Shown: one piece after another, positions 44,434 through 51,280 of the stretch
Layout: every line of letters begins with the position of its first letter
How positions within the stretch are numbered: the first letter of the stretch is position 1
Assembly: GCA_035560005.1 (NCBI GenBank)
Contig: DATMAN010000103.1
Location: forward strand, 1 to 58,334
Direction of reading: 5' to 3'
DNA length: 58,334 nucleotides
From: Burkholderiales bacterium
GTDB lineage: Bacteria > Pseudomonadota > Gammaproteobacteria > Burkholderiales > Eutrophovitaceae
The notes under the pieces: generated by a model
Databases searched by the model: none
The model's input: only the letters and a program-made list of their open reading frames with translations
What the model was told of the DNA's origin: nothing
Translations under genes and position numbers: made by a program

Positions 44434-45113
44434 GCGCCCCGCGCGACGAGACGCTGGTTTCGATTCCCGCGGGCGAGGTCGCGCTGGAAGGCGTGCTCGA
44501 GCGGCCGGCGCAGACGACGGGTGTGGTGGTGTTTTCCCACGGCAGCGGCTCCGGCCGCCATTCGCCGCGCAACCGCTTCGTCGCCGCGCAACTGCGCCGG
44601 GCAGGACTGGCCACCCTGCTCCTGGATCTGTTGACGCCGGAAGAGGACCAGGACTACGCGAACCGATTCGATATCGACCTGCTGAGCCAACGTCTGGGAT
44701 ACGCGGTGCAGTTCGTGCGCACCCACCCCACCACCTGCGAACTGCCGGTCGGTTTGTTCGGCGCCAGCACCGGCGCCGCTTCGGCGCTGCGGGTGGCTGC
44801 GGCGCTGTCCGATGGCGTGCGGGCGGTCGTGTCCCGGGGCGGGCGCCCCGATCTGGCGGGGGAAGCCACGCTGGCACGCGTCACCGCGCCCACGCTGCTG
44901 ATCGTGGGCGGTCTCGATTTCGGCGTGATCGAGCTGAACGAAGCGGCGCGCGACCGGCTCGTCTACTGCAAGAGGGAACTGGCGATCGTGCCGGGTGCGA
45001 CACATCTGTTCGAGGAACCCGGCGCCCTGGAGGAAGTCGCCCGCCTCGCGACCGCCTGGTTCGTGCGCCATCTGACACCGGTTTCCATTCCGTTCGATCA
45101 CGCGCATCGCTGA
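44430..45113 (+). CDS. Dienelactone hydrolase-type alpha/beta hydrolase
   Basis: A 227-residue cytoplasmic hydrolase. The nucleophile elbow is GASTG (in FGASTGAASAL), the oxyanion region FSHGSGSGRHSPRN, the acid in IVGGLDFGV and the histidine in PGATHLF. The substrate is unknown. Its translation is coupled to the phosphoribosyltransferase gene, with which it probably forms one functional unit. Confidence 0.88.
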   Translation: MSAPRDETLVSIPAGEVALEGVLERPAQTTGVVVFSHGSGSGRHSPRNRFVAAQLRRAGLATLLLDLLTPEEDQDYANRFDIDLLSQRLGYAVQFVRTHPTTCELPVGLFGASTGAASALRVAAALSDGVRAVVSRGGRPDLAGEATLARVTAPTLLIVGGLDFGVIELNEAARDRLVYCKRELAIVPGATHLFEEPGALEEVARLATAWFVRHLTPVSIPFDHAHR

Positions 45114-45165
45114 TCGCGATGTGACCGAACCAACGAACCTGACTACCCGGATAACAGGAGCCGCC

Positions 45166-45393
45166 GTGAAGCCTCGCAGACCCCGTCCCAGGAGAAGAAC
45201 CGCACCGCAGCCCGAGGTTCAGCAGGGCGACGGTCGCAGCAAGGCCAGGGACGATGCGCTCAAGCGCATCATCAAGCAGCATCCGCTGCGCGACGAACCG
45301 CGCGTGGACAGCGTCGAAGAAATCGAAGAAGAAGTGGAGGAAGAACAGAACGTGCCGGGGCCTTCGCAAGGGCGGCCGTTCGAAGAACGCTGA
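45166..45393 (+). CDS. Small protein with basic N-terminus and acidic C-terminus, unrecognised
   Basis: A 75-residue, low-complexity protein. The first part is strongly basic (KPRRPRPRRRT), a middle part is helical (SKARDDALKRIIKQHPLRDE), and a run of acidic residues follows (VEEIEEEVEEEQN). The charge split suggests nucleic-acid or ribosome binding, or partner binding, but this is a guess. GTG 45166 is chosen for AGGAG at 45156-45160. It converges with the hibernation-factor gene. Confidence 0.5.
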   Translation: MKPRRPRPRRRTAPQPEVQQGDGRSKARDDALKRIIKQHPLRDEPRVDSVEEIEEEVEEEQNVPGPSQGRPFEER

Positions 45394-45432
45394 CCGTTCT
45401 CATTGCGCGACGCCGGAGTTCCCGCCGCGCGT

Positions 45433-45975
45433 TCAGGCGTGGTGCTTTCCGACGCTGACCCGCTTGGCCTGCGGACCTTCCGCCGCCATGTCCTCGATGA
45501 ACTGAACGCCCATCCCTGGCGCGAGCTGCTCGAATGCCGGATGCACGACGTTGTCGCGGCTGAAGTACAGTTCGCGGCCGTCGGCGGTTTCGATGAATCC
45601 GTAGCCTTCGTCGGGAAACAGACGGGTAACCTTCCCGTGCCGGGCGAGGGCGTGCGCCTTGACGTCGCCGCGCATCTCCCTTGCGGCGTCCTCGAGCTGG
45701 CGTTTCACCGCGTCGAACGCGTCGCGCAGCGCGACGTACACGTCCTCGTGATGGTCGCGATTGGCGACGATCTCCTTGCCCGGCACGCGCACGTCGATGC
45801 GCACGCGAAACTGCCGCCCCTGGTGGTGGTGCTTGCTCAGTTCTTCCACCGTCACGCGGCAACTGGTGATGCGCGAATGAAACTCCTCGAGCTTCCCGGC
45901 CTTCTGGCGGATGTGCGCCTCGAGCGCCTCCGAGCGCGGAATGTCGCGGAAAGTGATCTGAACTGGAGTCTGCAT
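45433..45975 (-). CDS. Ribosome hibernation factor fused to a cold-shock domain
   Basis: A 180-residue, two-domain protein. Residues 1-105 are an HPF/RaiA-type ribosome hibernation domain (VQITFRDIPRSEALEAHIRQKAGKLEEF, then FRVRIDVRVPGKEIVA). Residues 112-178 are a cold-shock RNA-binding domain with HGKVTRLFPDEGYGFIE (RNP1) and ELYFSRDNV (RNP2 region). The product should park idle ribosomes and also hold RNA. It is the last gene of an operon with hsp20 and an uncharacterised repeat protein, under an FNR-type box. Confidence 0.9.
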   Translation of the reverse strand: MQTPVQITFRDIPRSEALEAHIRQKAGKLEEFHSRITSCRVTVEELSKHHHQGRQFRVRIDVRVPGKEIVANRDHHEDVYVALRDAFDAVKRQLEDAAREMRGDVKAHALARHGKVTRLFPDEGYGFIETADGRELYFSRDNVVHPAFEQLAPGMGVQFIEDMAAEGPQAKRVSVGKHHA

Positions 45976-46006
45976 TTCCCGGGGATTCGCTGGACGGGTT
46001 TGCGCC

Positions 46007-46507
46007 CTATTCCAGGCGTATGAAGGTTTCCGCCACGGCATCCTCGCCGTGCCGGCGGATCAGCGCGTCGATTTCGTCGAGCAGCGTGGCGTCCTCGTCC
46101 GCGTCGAGCACCCCGTTGCCGATCAGACGCGCCGCGAGGCCGTTCAGAATCGCTGCCCGCACCGTGCCGAGCGTGGGTTCGTCCGGTTGTCCCGGGTCGT
46201 TCGTCGCCGCCTCGATCACCCGAGACAGTGCTTCGCTCGCGCTGGCGCCGGCGAAATCGATCGCCAGAGCCTCCTCGCCGAACTGGTCGATGAGCGCGTC
46301 GAGCTCCGCGATGACCGACGACCGCTCCTCAGGGTGCAGCGCCCACCCTTCGCGCGACCAGCGCTTGCTTTCCTGCTGGAGCGAGGCGCGCACGTCTTCG
46401 AGCGTGGGCGGCTGCTCCCGGTCCGGATCTTCGAGCACGGCCTCGATCGCCGCCGAGAGCTCCGGACTCACATGGGCGGCAACATCGATGGGGAACCTCA
46501 AAGCCAT
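46007..46507 (-). CDS. Two-repeat member of an uncharacterised helical family
   Basis: A 166-residue acidic protein with no signal or membrane segment. It contains two copies of a module: TLEDVRASL...ERSSVIAELDALIDQFGEEA, then TLGTVRAAI...DATLLDEIDALIRRHGEDA. A one-module paralog of 88 residues is encoded at 49563. Both lie in the FNR-box island. I do not know the family. It sits between hsp20 and the hibernation-factor gene on one strand. Confidence 0.7.
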   Translation of the reverse strand: MALRFPIDVAAHVSPELSAAIEAVLEDPDREQPPTLEDVRASLQQESKRWSREGWALHPEERSSVIAELDALIDQFGEEALAIDFAGASASEALSRVIEAATNDPGQPDEPTLGTVRAAILNGLAARLIGNGVLDADEDATLLDEIDALIRRHGEDAVAETFIRLE

Positions 46508-46573
46508 CTTCTTCCTCGCGTTTCTCGACTCGCGATTCGCCCGGCGCGGGCAACCCCGCGCCGGGCGATGTTT

Positions 46574-47086
46574 TCAGTCGACCTTGATCGTGTGGCGTTT
46601 GGACTTGGCGAGTTTGGGGATCACGATCTCGACCATGCCATCCTTGGATGAGGCCTTGGCCCGTGTCCCGTCCACGTCGGCGGGCAGCGCCACGGTGCGC
46701 GCGAACGACGCCTCGGAGATCTCGTGGCGGTAGTACTCGCCCTTCTCTTCCTTCTGCTCGCGCTTGGTCGCACCCTTGATGGTGAGCGCATTGTCAGTGA
46801 CGGAGATTTCCAGATCTTTCTTGTCCACGCCCGGAACCTCTGCGCGCACCAGCACGTCCTCCTCGCGATCGACTACGTCCACCCGCGGCCAGCGCACTTC
46901 CGGCAGCGCCGGCAGGTCCGGCCACTCCCAGCGCCACGGGCGCAGCCAGCCGCGCGGGAATATGCCTTCGGCCATGCGCTGCATCAGCCGATCCATTTCT
47001 TCGAAGGGGCTGACTGCAGCCACGGGCGACTTCTGCAATTCCCTGCTTTTTTCGCGGGATTCGGCTTCCTTGGTCTCGTTCGCCAT
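46574..47086 (-). CDS. Small heat-shock protein, Hsp20 family
   Basis: A 170-residue holdase chaperone. The alpha-crystallin domain spans roughly residues 75-165: WPRVDVVDREEDVLVRAEVPGV, then SVTDNALTIKG, and ASFARTVALPADVD. The C-terminus has IPKLAKSKRHTIKVD. The ATG at 47086 has GAGGAG upstream. It is the first gene of the operon, and the FNR-type box at 47150 is placed to drive it. Confidence 0.94.
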   Translation of the reverse strand: MANETKEAESREKSRELQKSPVAAVSPFEEMDRLMQRMAEGIFPRGWLRPWRWEWPDLPALPEVRWPRVDVVDREEDVLVRAEVPGVDKKDLEISVTDNALTIKGATKREQKEEKGEYYRHEISEASFARTVALPADVDGTRAKASSKDGMVEIVIPKLAKSKRHTIKVD

Positions 47087-47121
47087 GTTGAACTCCTCGT
47101 CTGACTGTTGTTCGGAACGCA

Positions 47122-47163
47122 ACCTTACAGTGGCCCGCCGTGAGCGGTTTTGATCGCGATCAA
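47122..47163 (-). promoter_or_regulatory. Consensus FNR box and -10 for the hsp20 operon
   Basis: The box TTGATCGCGATCAA (47150-47163) matches the FNR consensus TTGAT-N4-ATCAA at all ten positions. On minus a -10-like TAAGGT lies at 47127-47122, correct for a box at -41.5. The start would be near 47115, 29 bases before the ATG of hsp20. Confidence 0.82.
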
Positions 47164-47193
47164 AGAATCGGATGGCAGCGACGGCGCCACGCG

Positions 47194-47236
47194 CTGACCT
47201 GCATCAAGGCCCGGCCCCGATGCAGCCGCATAGTGA
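47194..47236 (+). promoter_or_regulatory. FNR-type box and -10 for the DUF72 gene
   Basis: CTGACCTGCATCAA (47194-47207) has a full right half-site ATCAA and one mismatch in the left. TAGTGA at 47231-47236 fits as -10. The start falls at 47241-47242, on the ATG of the DUF72 gene. Confidence 0.6.
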
Positions 47237-47240
47237 GCGG

Positions 47241-47978
47241 ATGCGCGGACAGGCCTACATCGGCACCAGCGGCTGGAGCTACGCGAGCTGGAAGGATTCC
47301 TTTTACGAAGGTCGGCCCAAGACGCGGTGGCTGCCCTATTGCGCGCAGCGCTTTTCAGCGCTCGAGGTGAATGCGACCTTCTATCGGCTGCAGAGCCGCG
47401 AGACATTCCGCAGTTGGCGGGCCGCCACGCCGCCCGGGTTTTGCTTCGCAATCAAGGCGAACCGCTATCTCACGCACAACCGGAAGCTGCTCGAGCCGGC
47501 GCCGGCGATCCGGCTGGAGCGCAGCCGGGCCGCCGGCCTCGGCGACAAGCTCGTTGCGGTGCTCTGGCAGCTTCCGCGCAACTTCCGGTGCAACCTGGAG
47601 CGGCTGGAGACGTTCGCCCGCGCGCTCGGGCGCTGGCGGCGCGTGCGGCACGCAATCGAGTTCCGCCATCCCTCATGGTTTACCGGCGAGGTGGCTGCGT
47701 GCCTGCGCGAACGCGGCATCGCGGTCTGCCAGTCCGACGCCGCGGATTGGCCGATGTGGGAAGCGGTGACCACGGACCTGGTGTATGTGCGGCTGCACGG
47801 CCATCGAACGACCTACGCCTCGGCCTATTCGGACGCGCAGCTTCGCGACTGGGCCCGCAAGGTGCGGCACTGGATGCACGAAGGGCGCGACGTGCACGTG
47901 TACTTCGACAACGACGCCTTCGGTCATGCGCCGGCGAATGCCGTGCGCCTGATCGCGCTGCTCGAAGCGATGCGCTGA
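47241..47978 (+). CDS. DUF72 family TIM-barrel protein
   Basis: A 245-residue DUF72 protein. The opening YIGTSGWSYASWKDSFY, the block FSALEVNATFYRLQSRETFRSWRAATP and FAIKANRYLTHNRKL are diagnostic. The C-terminus has VHVYFDNDAFGHAPANA. The family is a TIM barrel without an established reaction. ATG 47241 is chosen because the conserved fold begins at once; ATG 47220 would add seven residues. The predicted transcript starts at or one base from this ATG. Confidence 0.9.
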   Translation: MRGQAYIGTSGWSYASWKDSFYEGRPKTRWLPYCAQRFSALEVNATFYRLQSRETFRSWRAATPPGFCFAIKANRYLTHNRKLLEPAPAIRLERSRAAGLGDKLVAVLWQLPRNFRCNLERLETFARALGRWRRVRHAIEFRHPSWFTGEVAACLRERGIAVCQSDAADWPMWEAVTTDLVYVRLHGHRTTYASAYSDAQLRDWARKVRHWMHEGRDVHVYFDNDAFGHAPANAVRLIALLEAMR

Positions 47979-48004
47979 CCGGGAGGGCACGGTTGCCCCT
48001 TCTC

Positions 48005-48045
48005 CTGATCTGCATCAAACGCCGCTCCGCGATTCGCGCTAATGT
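48005..48045 (+). promoter_or_regulatory. FNR-type box and -10 for the DUF1496-like / ACP / GNAT operon
   Basis: CTGATCTGCATCAA (48005-48018) matches nine of ten FNR positions. TAATGT at 48040-48045 lies exactly where the -10 should be. The start would be near 48053, 84 bases before the ATG. Confidence 0.72.
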
Positions 48046-48136
48046 GTCCGAGATCCGGCGCTGCGGCGGCCGAACGCAGGCGTTGCCGCCGGAGGCAAGT
48101 GACTGTCGTTGCGGTCCGATCAGGCAAAGGAGCCCC

Positions 48137-48382
48137 ATGACTGGCCATATACCCGACGTCGGCGCGCCCGATCCCGAACTGAAGACTTCACCGATACTCG
48201 ACGAGTCCGAGGAGCCTTCGCCGGACGCAGATCTGCAAGCCGGCGCCTGCTACTTCAACAACGTGCGCTACCCGATCGGACAGTACGTGCGAAGCGGATC
48301 CGAACTGCTGCATTGCGAAGAGCGCGGGCTGTGGTTGCGCAAAGGCGAAGTGCGCCCGGCGAAATTCGGCCACCACTCGTAG
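48137..48382 (+). CDS. Small DUF1496-like protein
   Basis: An 81-residue protein. The first 30 residues are acidic and Pro-rich. The rest forms a compact domain with two Cys (GACYFNNVRYPIGQYV and LLHCEERGLWLRKGE) that resembles DUF1496, a small domain of unknown role. AAAGGAG precedes the ATG. It leads an operon under an FNR-type box. Confidence 0.65.
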   Translation: MTGHIPDVGAPDPELKTSPILDESEEPSPDADLQAGACYFNNVRYPIGQYVRSGSELLHCEERGLWLRKGEVRPAKFGHHS

Positions 48383-48406
48383 CCGTCTTCGCTGGCCCGC
48401 GCACCC

Positions 48407-48688
48407 ATGAATCGCGACGAGGTCCGCGACCATCTCGTGAGAATCCTGCAGCGGCTGGCGCCCGACATCGATCTTGGCAAGGTCGGGCCCAAGGCCAGCC
48501 TGCGCCGGGCGTTGGCCGTCGACTCGATGGACATTCTGAACTTCGTCACGGCGCTGCACGAAGAGCTGGGCGTCGATGTCCCCGAGCAGGACTACGGGAA
48601 GATCGACACGCTGGACGGCTGCGTGGACTACGTCGTCGCCGCCCTCGCTGGACGCGAACGCGCCGGGCACCCCGGCGCCCCGCGCTGA
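48407..48688 (+). CDS. Acyl carrier protein-like
   Basis: A 93-residue carrier protein. The phosphopantetheine serine is in AVDSMDILNF near residue 45, within the four-helix fold typical of ACPs (MNRDEVRDHLVRILQRLAPDI at the start). It is not the fatty-acid ACP, since the sequence differs and fab genes are absent; a dedicated acyl transfer is more likely. The next gene, an acetyltransferase-fold protein, is probably its partner. Confidence 0.88.
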   Translation: MNRDEVRDHLVRILQRLAPDIDLGKVGPKASLRRALAVDSMDILNFVTALHEELGVDVPEQDYGKIDTLDGCVDYVVAALAGRERAGHPGAPR

Positions 48689-48707
48689 GGTCGCGCCTTC
48701 CTCGAAG

Positions 48708-49247
48708 GTGGCCGAATATCCGGCGCAACTCGCTCGCCAGCACCGGCTCGCCGACGGCCGGATGGTGACCATACGCCCGATCCGTCCGGACGACGCGGCG
48801 CGCGTGCGCGACTTTCTGTCCGGATCCTCGGGCGAGACGCGATATCGGCGCTTCCTGAAGTGGGTCGGCGCGCCCACGGAAAACCTGGTCCATTTCATGA
48901 CGGACGTCGACTACGAGCGGCATCTGGCCCTCGTGTGCACCGTGGCGCGCGCAGACGGCGAAGACGTGGTGGGTGAGGCGCGCTACGTGACGAATCCGGA
49001 CGGCAGGAGCTGCGAGTTCGCCATCATGATCCAGGATTCGTGGCAGAAGACCGGGATCGCCGGACTGCTCATGGATGCGTTGATGCGCGCGGCGCGCGAG
49101 CGTGGGATCGCCCGCATGGAGGGGTTGGTGCTCAGCGCCAACTCGAGCATGTTGCGCTTCGCCCGTGCCCTCGGCTTCGAAGCAGCCACGCTCGCCGAAG
49201 ACCCCAGCACTGTTCGCATCACGAAGACATTGGAACCCGTCTCATGA
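48708..49247 (+). CDS. GNAT family N-acyltransferase
   Basis: A GNAT-fold acyltransferase, 179 residues from GTG 48708. The acyl-CoA (or acyl-carrier) binding loop is SWQKTGIAGLLMDALM. The opening LADGRMVTIRPIRPDDA is standard for protein acetyltransferases of this branch. A shorter start at ATG 48762 would cut this first strand. It lies 19 bases after the carrier protein gene, so it may take its acyl group from that carrier. Confidence 0.85.
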   Translation: MAEYPAQLARQHRLADGRMVTIRPIRPDDAARVRDFLSGSSGETRYRRFLKWVGAPTENLVHFMTDVDYERHLALVCTVARADGEDVVGEARYVTNPDGRSCEFAIMIQDSWQKTGIAGLLMDALMRAARERGIARMEGLVLSANSSMLRFARALGFEAATLAEDPSTVRITKTLEPVS

Positions 49248-49357
49248 TCGCTCACGCCTGCCACGAAGACGCCTTGCGCCGGACTGCGCATCACGCGATC
49301 GGTCAGGTCCTGCGCACAGCAGGCCCGGCGGGCCCAACCCCCGGCCGGCGCCGCCCG

Positions 49358-49507
49358 CTACCGGCGCTTCTCCAGCGCGATGCCGACCAGCTCGACCGCG
49401 ACCCCCGCACCGATCACCAGCAGACCGCCGAGCGTCTCGGGCGCGGCGAACAGCATCGCAGCGCCCAGCAACACCAGCACAATCGCGGACAATCTTCTCG
49501 GTTTCAC
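49358..49507 (-). CDS. 49-residue single-pass or hairpin membrane protein
   Basis: A very small open frame that reads MKPRRLSAIVLVLLG at the start, a hydrophobic hairpin (LLGAAMLFAAPETLGGLLVIGAG), then VAVELVGIALEKRR. Basic residues at both ends suggest two membrane passes with both ends in the cytoplasm. GTG 49507 is chosen: AGGA lies about seven bases upstream. It is the third gene after cytochrome c and the repeat paralog. It is the only coding candidate in the 300-base gap between the acetyltransferase and the repeat paralog. Confidence 0.55.
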   Translation of the reverse strand: MKPRRLSAIVLVLLGAAMLFAAPETLGGLLVIGAGVAVELVGIALEKRR

Positions 49508-49562
49508 GATCACATCCTACCCGACCGAACGCGCTGGCTATAGACCGGAGCGCGGAGCCGGC

Positions 49563-49829
49563 CTACCGAGCGAGAAACCCGGGGGCCGCCGCGTGCTCCC
49601 CGTGCCGCTCGATCAGTTCATCGATCTCGATCAACAACGCGGTGCGATCCTGCGGATGCAGCAGCTCGCCTTCCTGCTCCCACAGCGAGTCGTCGCGTTG
49701 CAAGGCCAGCCTCACATCCTGCAATGTGAGCGCCGCTTCCGGCCGCCGAGCGGCGAGCAGCGCCTGGATCGCGTCGCGCAGCTCCGCGCTGATGCGCACG
49801 GACGCTCCGCCCGGTTTTCCGCTTGCCAT
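49563..49829 (-). CDS. One-repeat paralog of the uncharacterised helical family
   Basis: An 88-residue protein with a single module: ISAELRDAIQALL, TLQDVRLALQRDDSLWEQEG, LLHPQDRTALLIEIDELIERHGEHA. The same pattern (SPELSAAIEAVL ... HPEERSSVIAELDALIDQFGEEA) appears in the protein at 46007. Function unknown. The ATG lies two bases after the cytochrome c stop, so the two are co-translated. Confidence 0.75.
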   Translation of the reverse strand: MASGKPGGASVRISAELRDAIQALLAARRPEAALTLQDVRLALQRDDSLWEQEGELLHPQDRTALLIEIDELIERHGEHAAAPGFLAR

Positions 49830-49831
49830 GT

Positions 49832-50215
49832 TCACTTCAAAGTCTTCAAATACGCGATGACGTCCGCGCGCTCGCGCGCATCCTGCAGGCCGACCGGCAT
49901 GATCGTTCCATGGACCGCGCCGGTGGGCGCTGCCAGATAGCGGTCGAGGGAGCGTTCGTCCCACACGATATTGGCCTGGTACAGATTTCTCGAATAGGGC
50001 GAACCGTCCACGGTTCCGGCGCGGCGGCCCAGCAGTCCCACCAGGGAAGGTCCCACCGATTCGATCCTTTGCTTGTCGCCGTGGCAGCCGATGCACCACA
50101 GCTCGTAGGCTTTTCGTCCTCGCGCGGCATCGCCCTCGGCCGCCGCCTGCGGTCCCCCTGCCCACAGTCCGACCGCACCGAGCGCCATGATCATCGCAAC
50201 CGTGGCCCGACGCAT
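49832..50215 (-). CDS. Class I c-type cytochrome, exported
   Basis: A 127-residue periplasmic cytochrome c. The signal peptide is MRRATVAMIMALGAVGLWA...AAA. One haem site CIGCH follows near residue 41, with the distal methionine in TIMPVGL. It would carry electrons in respiration, perhaps to a terminal reductase under low oxygen. GGGAG lies just before the ATG. An FNR-type box stands at the right distance. Confidence 0.92.
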   Translation of the reverse strand: MRRATVAMIMALGAVGLWAGGPQAAAEGDAARGRKAYELWCIGCHGDKQRIESVGPSLVGLLGRRAGTVDGSPYSRNLYQANIVWDERSLDRYLAAPTGAVHGTIMPVGLQDARERADVIAYLKTLK

Positions 50216-50243
50216 CTCCCTGTCCTCGTTGGGTGGCCACTGC

Positions 50244-50284
50244 AACCTACGCCGATGGCCGCAGCCCGATTTGACAGAGGTCAA
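50244..50284 (-). promoter_or_regulatory. FNR-type palindrome and -10 for the cytochrome c operon
   Basis: TTGACAGAGGTCAA (50271-50284) is a perfect TTGAC-N4-GTCAA palindrome. A minus-strand -10 TAGGTT lies at 50249-50244. The start would be near 50236, 21 bases before the ATG. Confidence 0.78.
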
Positions 50285-50317
50285 AGGTTCTCGCCGACAG
50301 CGGTGGCGCCCGCGTGC

Positions 50318-50358
50318 TTGACCTGCATCAACGGGCACGCCGGCAATCGGATGAGAAT
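50318..50358 (+). promoter_or_regulatory. FNR-type box and -10 for the primase-polymerase operon
   Basis: TTGACCTGCATCAA (50318-50331) has both half-sites. GAGAAT at 50353-50358 is spaced as a -10. The start would be near 50366, 32 bases before the ATG. With the box at 50271 it forms a back-to-back pair. Confidence 0.72.
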
Positions 50359-50397
50359 CCGGGTCCATCCCACCCGCGAGGTTCCGGGAGCACGCGC

Positions 50398-51243
50398 ATG
50401 ACACCGGATTTGCAGGCCACAGCCACGCCCGGCACGCCCATCGAGATGAACGCCAAGCCACAGGACCCGTCGAACGACGTGCGCGCTGCCGCGCTCGCCT
50501 TGCTGGCCCGCGGCTGGTCCGTGATACCGGTGGAAGCGCGCGGCAAGCGCCCGATCGTGCCCTGGCTCGATTACCAGTCCCGCCTGGCCACGGAACAGGA
50601 AGTCGACGCCTGGTTCGGCGCAACCCGCAAACCGAACATCGGCGTGGTCACCGGAGCGATCTCCGGGCTGGTCGTGCTCGATGTCGATGCCCGGCACGGC
50701 GGGTCGCGAAGCCTCGCGCTGCTCGAGCTGGAGCACGGCCATCTGCCGCACACCGTGGAAGCGCGGACCGGCGGCGGCGGGCGGCACTTGTACTTCCGGC
50801 ATCCTGGCGGGATCGTGCACAACCGCGTCGGAATCGCTCCGGGCATCGACTTCCGCGGCGACGGCGGTTGCGTCGTCGCGCCGCCTTCGTTGCATCCGAA
50901 CGGGCGGCGCTACGAGTGGCTGCCGGGGTGCGCGCCGTCGGAAGCCGATCTCGCGCCGATGCCTTCCTGGCTGCTGCGCTTCGTGCACCCCGGCGCGCGC
51001 GCCGGCCATCCGCTCTCCCACTGGCGGCGACTGGTGCGCGAAGGCGTGGACGAGGGCAACCGAAACAACACGCTGGCTTCGCTCGCCGGGCATCTGCTGC
51101 GACACGGCGTCGATCCGCAGGTGGCGCTGGAGCTGCTGCTGGCGTGGAATCGCGTGCGCTGCCGTCCGCCGCTTCCCGACGAGGAGGTTGCGCGGGTGGT
51201 GGACAGCATCGCGCGGCTGCATCGACAGGAAGACGGCGGCTGA
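50398..51243 (+). CDS. Stand-alone archaeo-eukaryotic primase-polymerase (PrimPol) with PriCT-like domain
   Basis: A 281-residue protein with a bifunctional primase/polymerase domain (about 30-195). The active-site residues look intact: D95 and D97 (VVLDVDARHGG), H130 (GGGGRHLYF) and D151 (IDFRGDGG). A C-terminal helical region (about 215-275; EGNRNNTLASLAGHLLRHGVDP) resembles the PriCT domain. Such proteins are usually fused to helicases on phages or plasmids; here no helicase or phage gene is nearby. GGGAG precedes the ATG. It leads a four-gene operon under an FNR-type box. Confidence 0.85.
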   Translation: MTPDLQATATPGTPIEMNAKPQDPSNDVRAAALALLARGWSVIPVEARGKRPIVPWLDYQSRLATEQEVDAWFGATRKPNIGVVTGAISGLVVLDVDARHGGSRSLALLELEHGHLPHTVEARTGGGGRHLYFRHPGGIVHNRVGIAPGIDFRGDGGCVVAPPSLHPNGRRYEWLPGCAPSEADLAPMPSWLLRFVHPGARAGHPLSHWRRLVREGVDEGNRNNTLASLAGHLLRHGVDPQVALELLLAWNRVRCRPPLPDEEVARVVDSIARLHRQEDGG

Positions 51244-51280
51244 AGGTCCGTGCCGCTCGAATGAAGACCAGGTCGCCGGC

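Noticed and set aside
45110..45123. CTGATCGCGATGTG as another FNR-type box
   Set aside because: Only the left half fits. It lies at the end of the hydrolase coding sequence and no -10 follows at the right distance.
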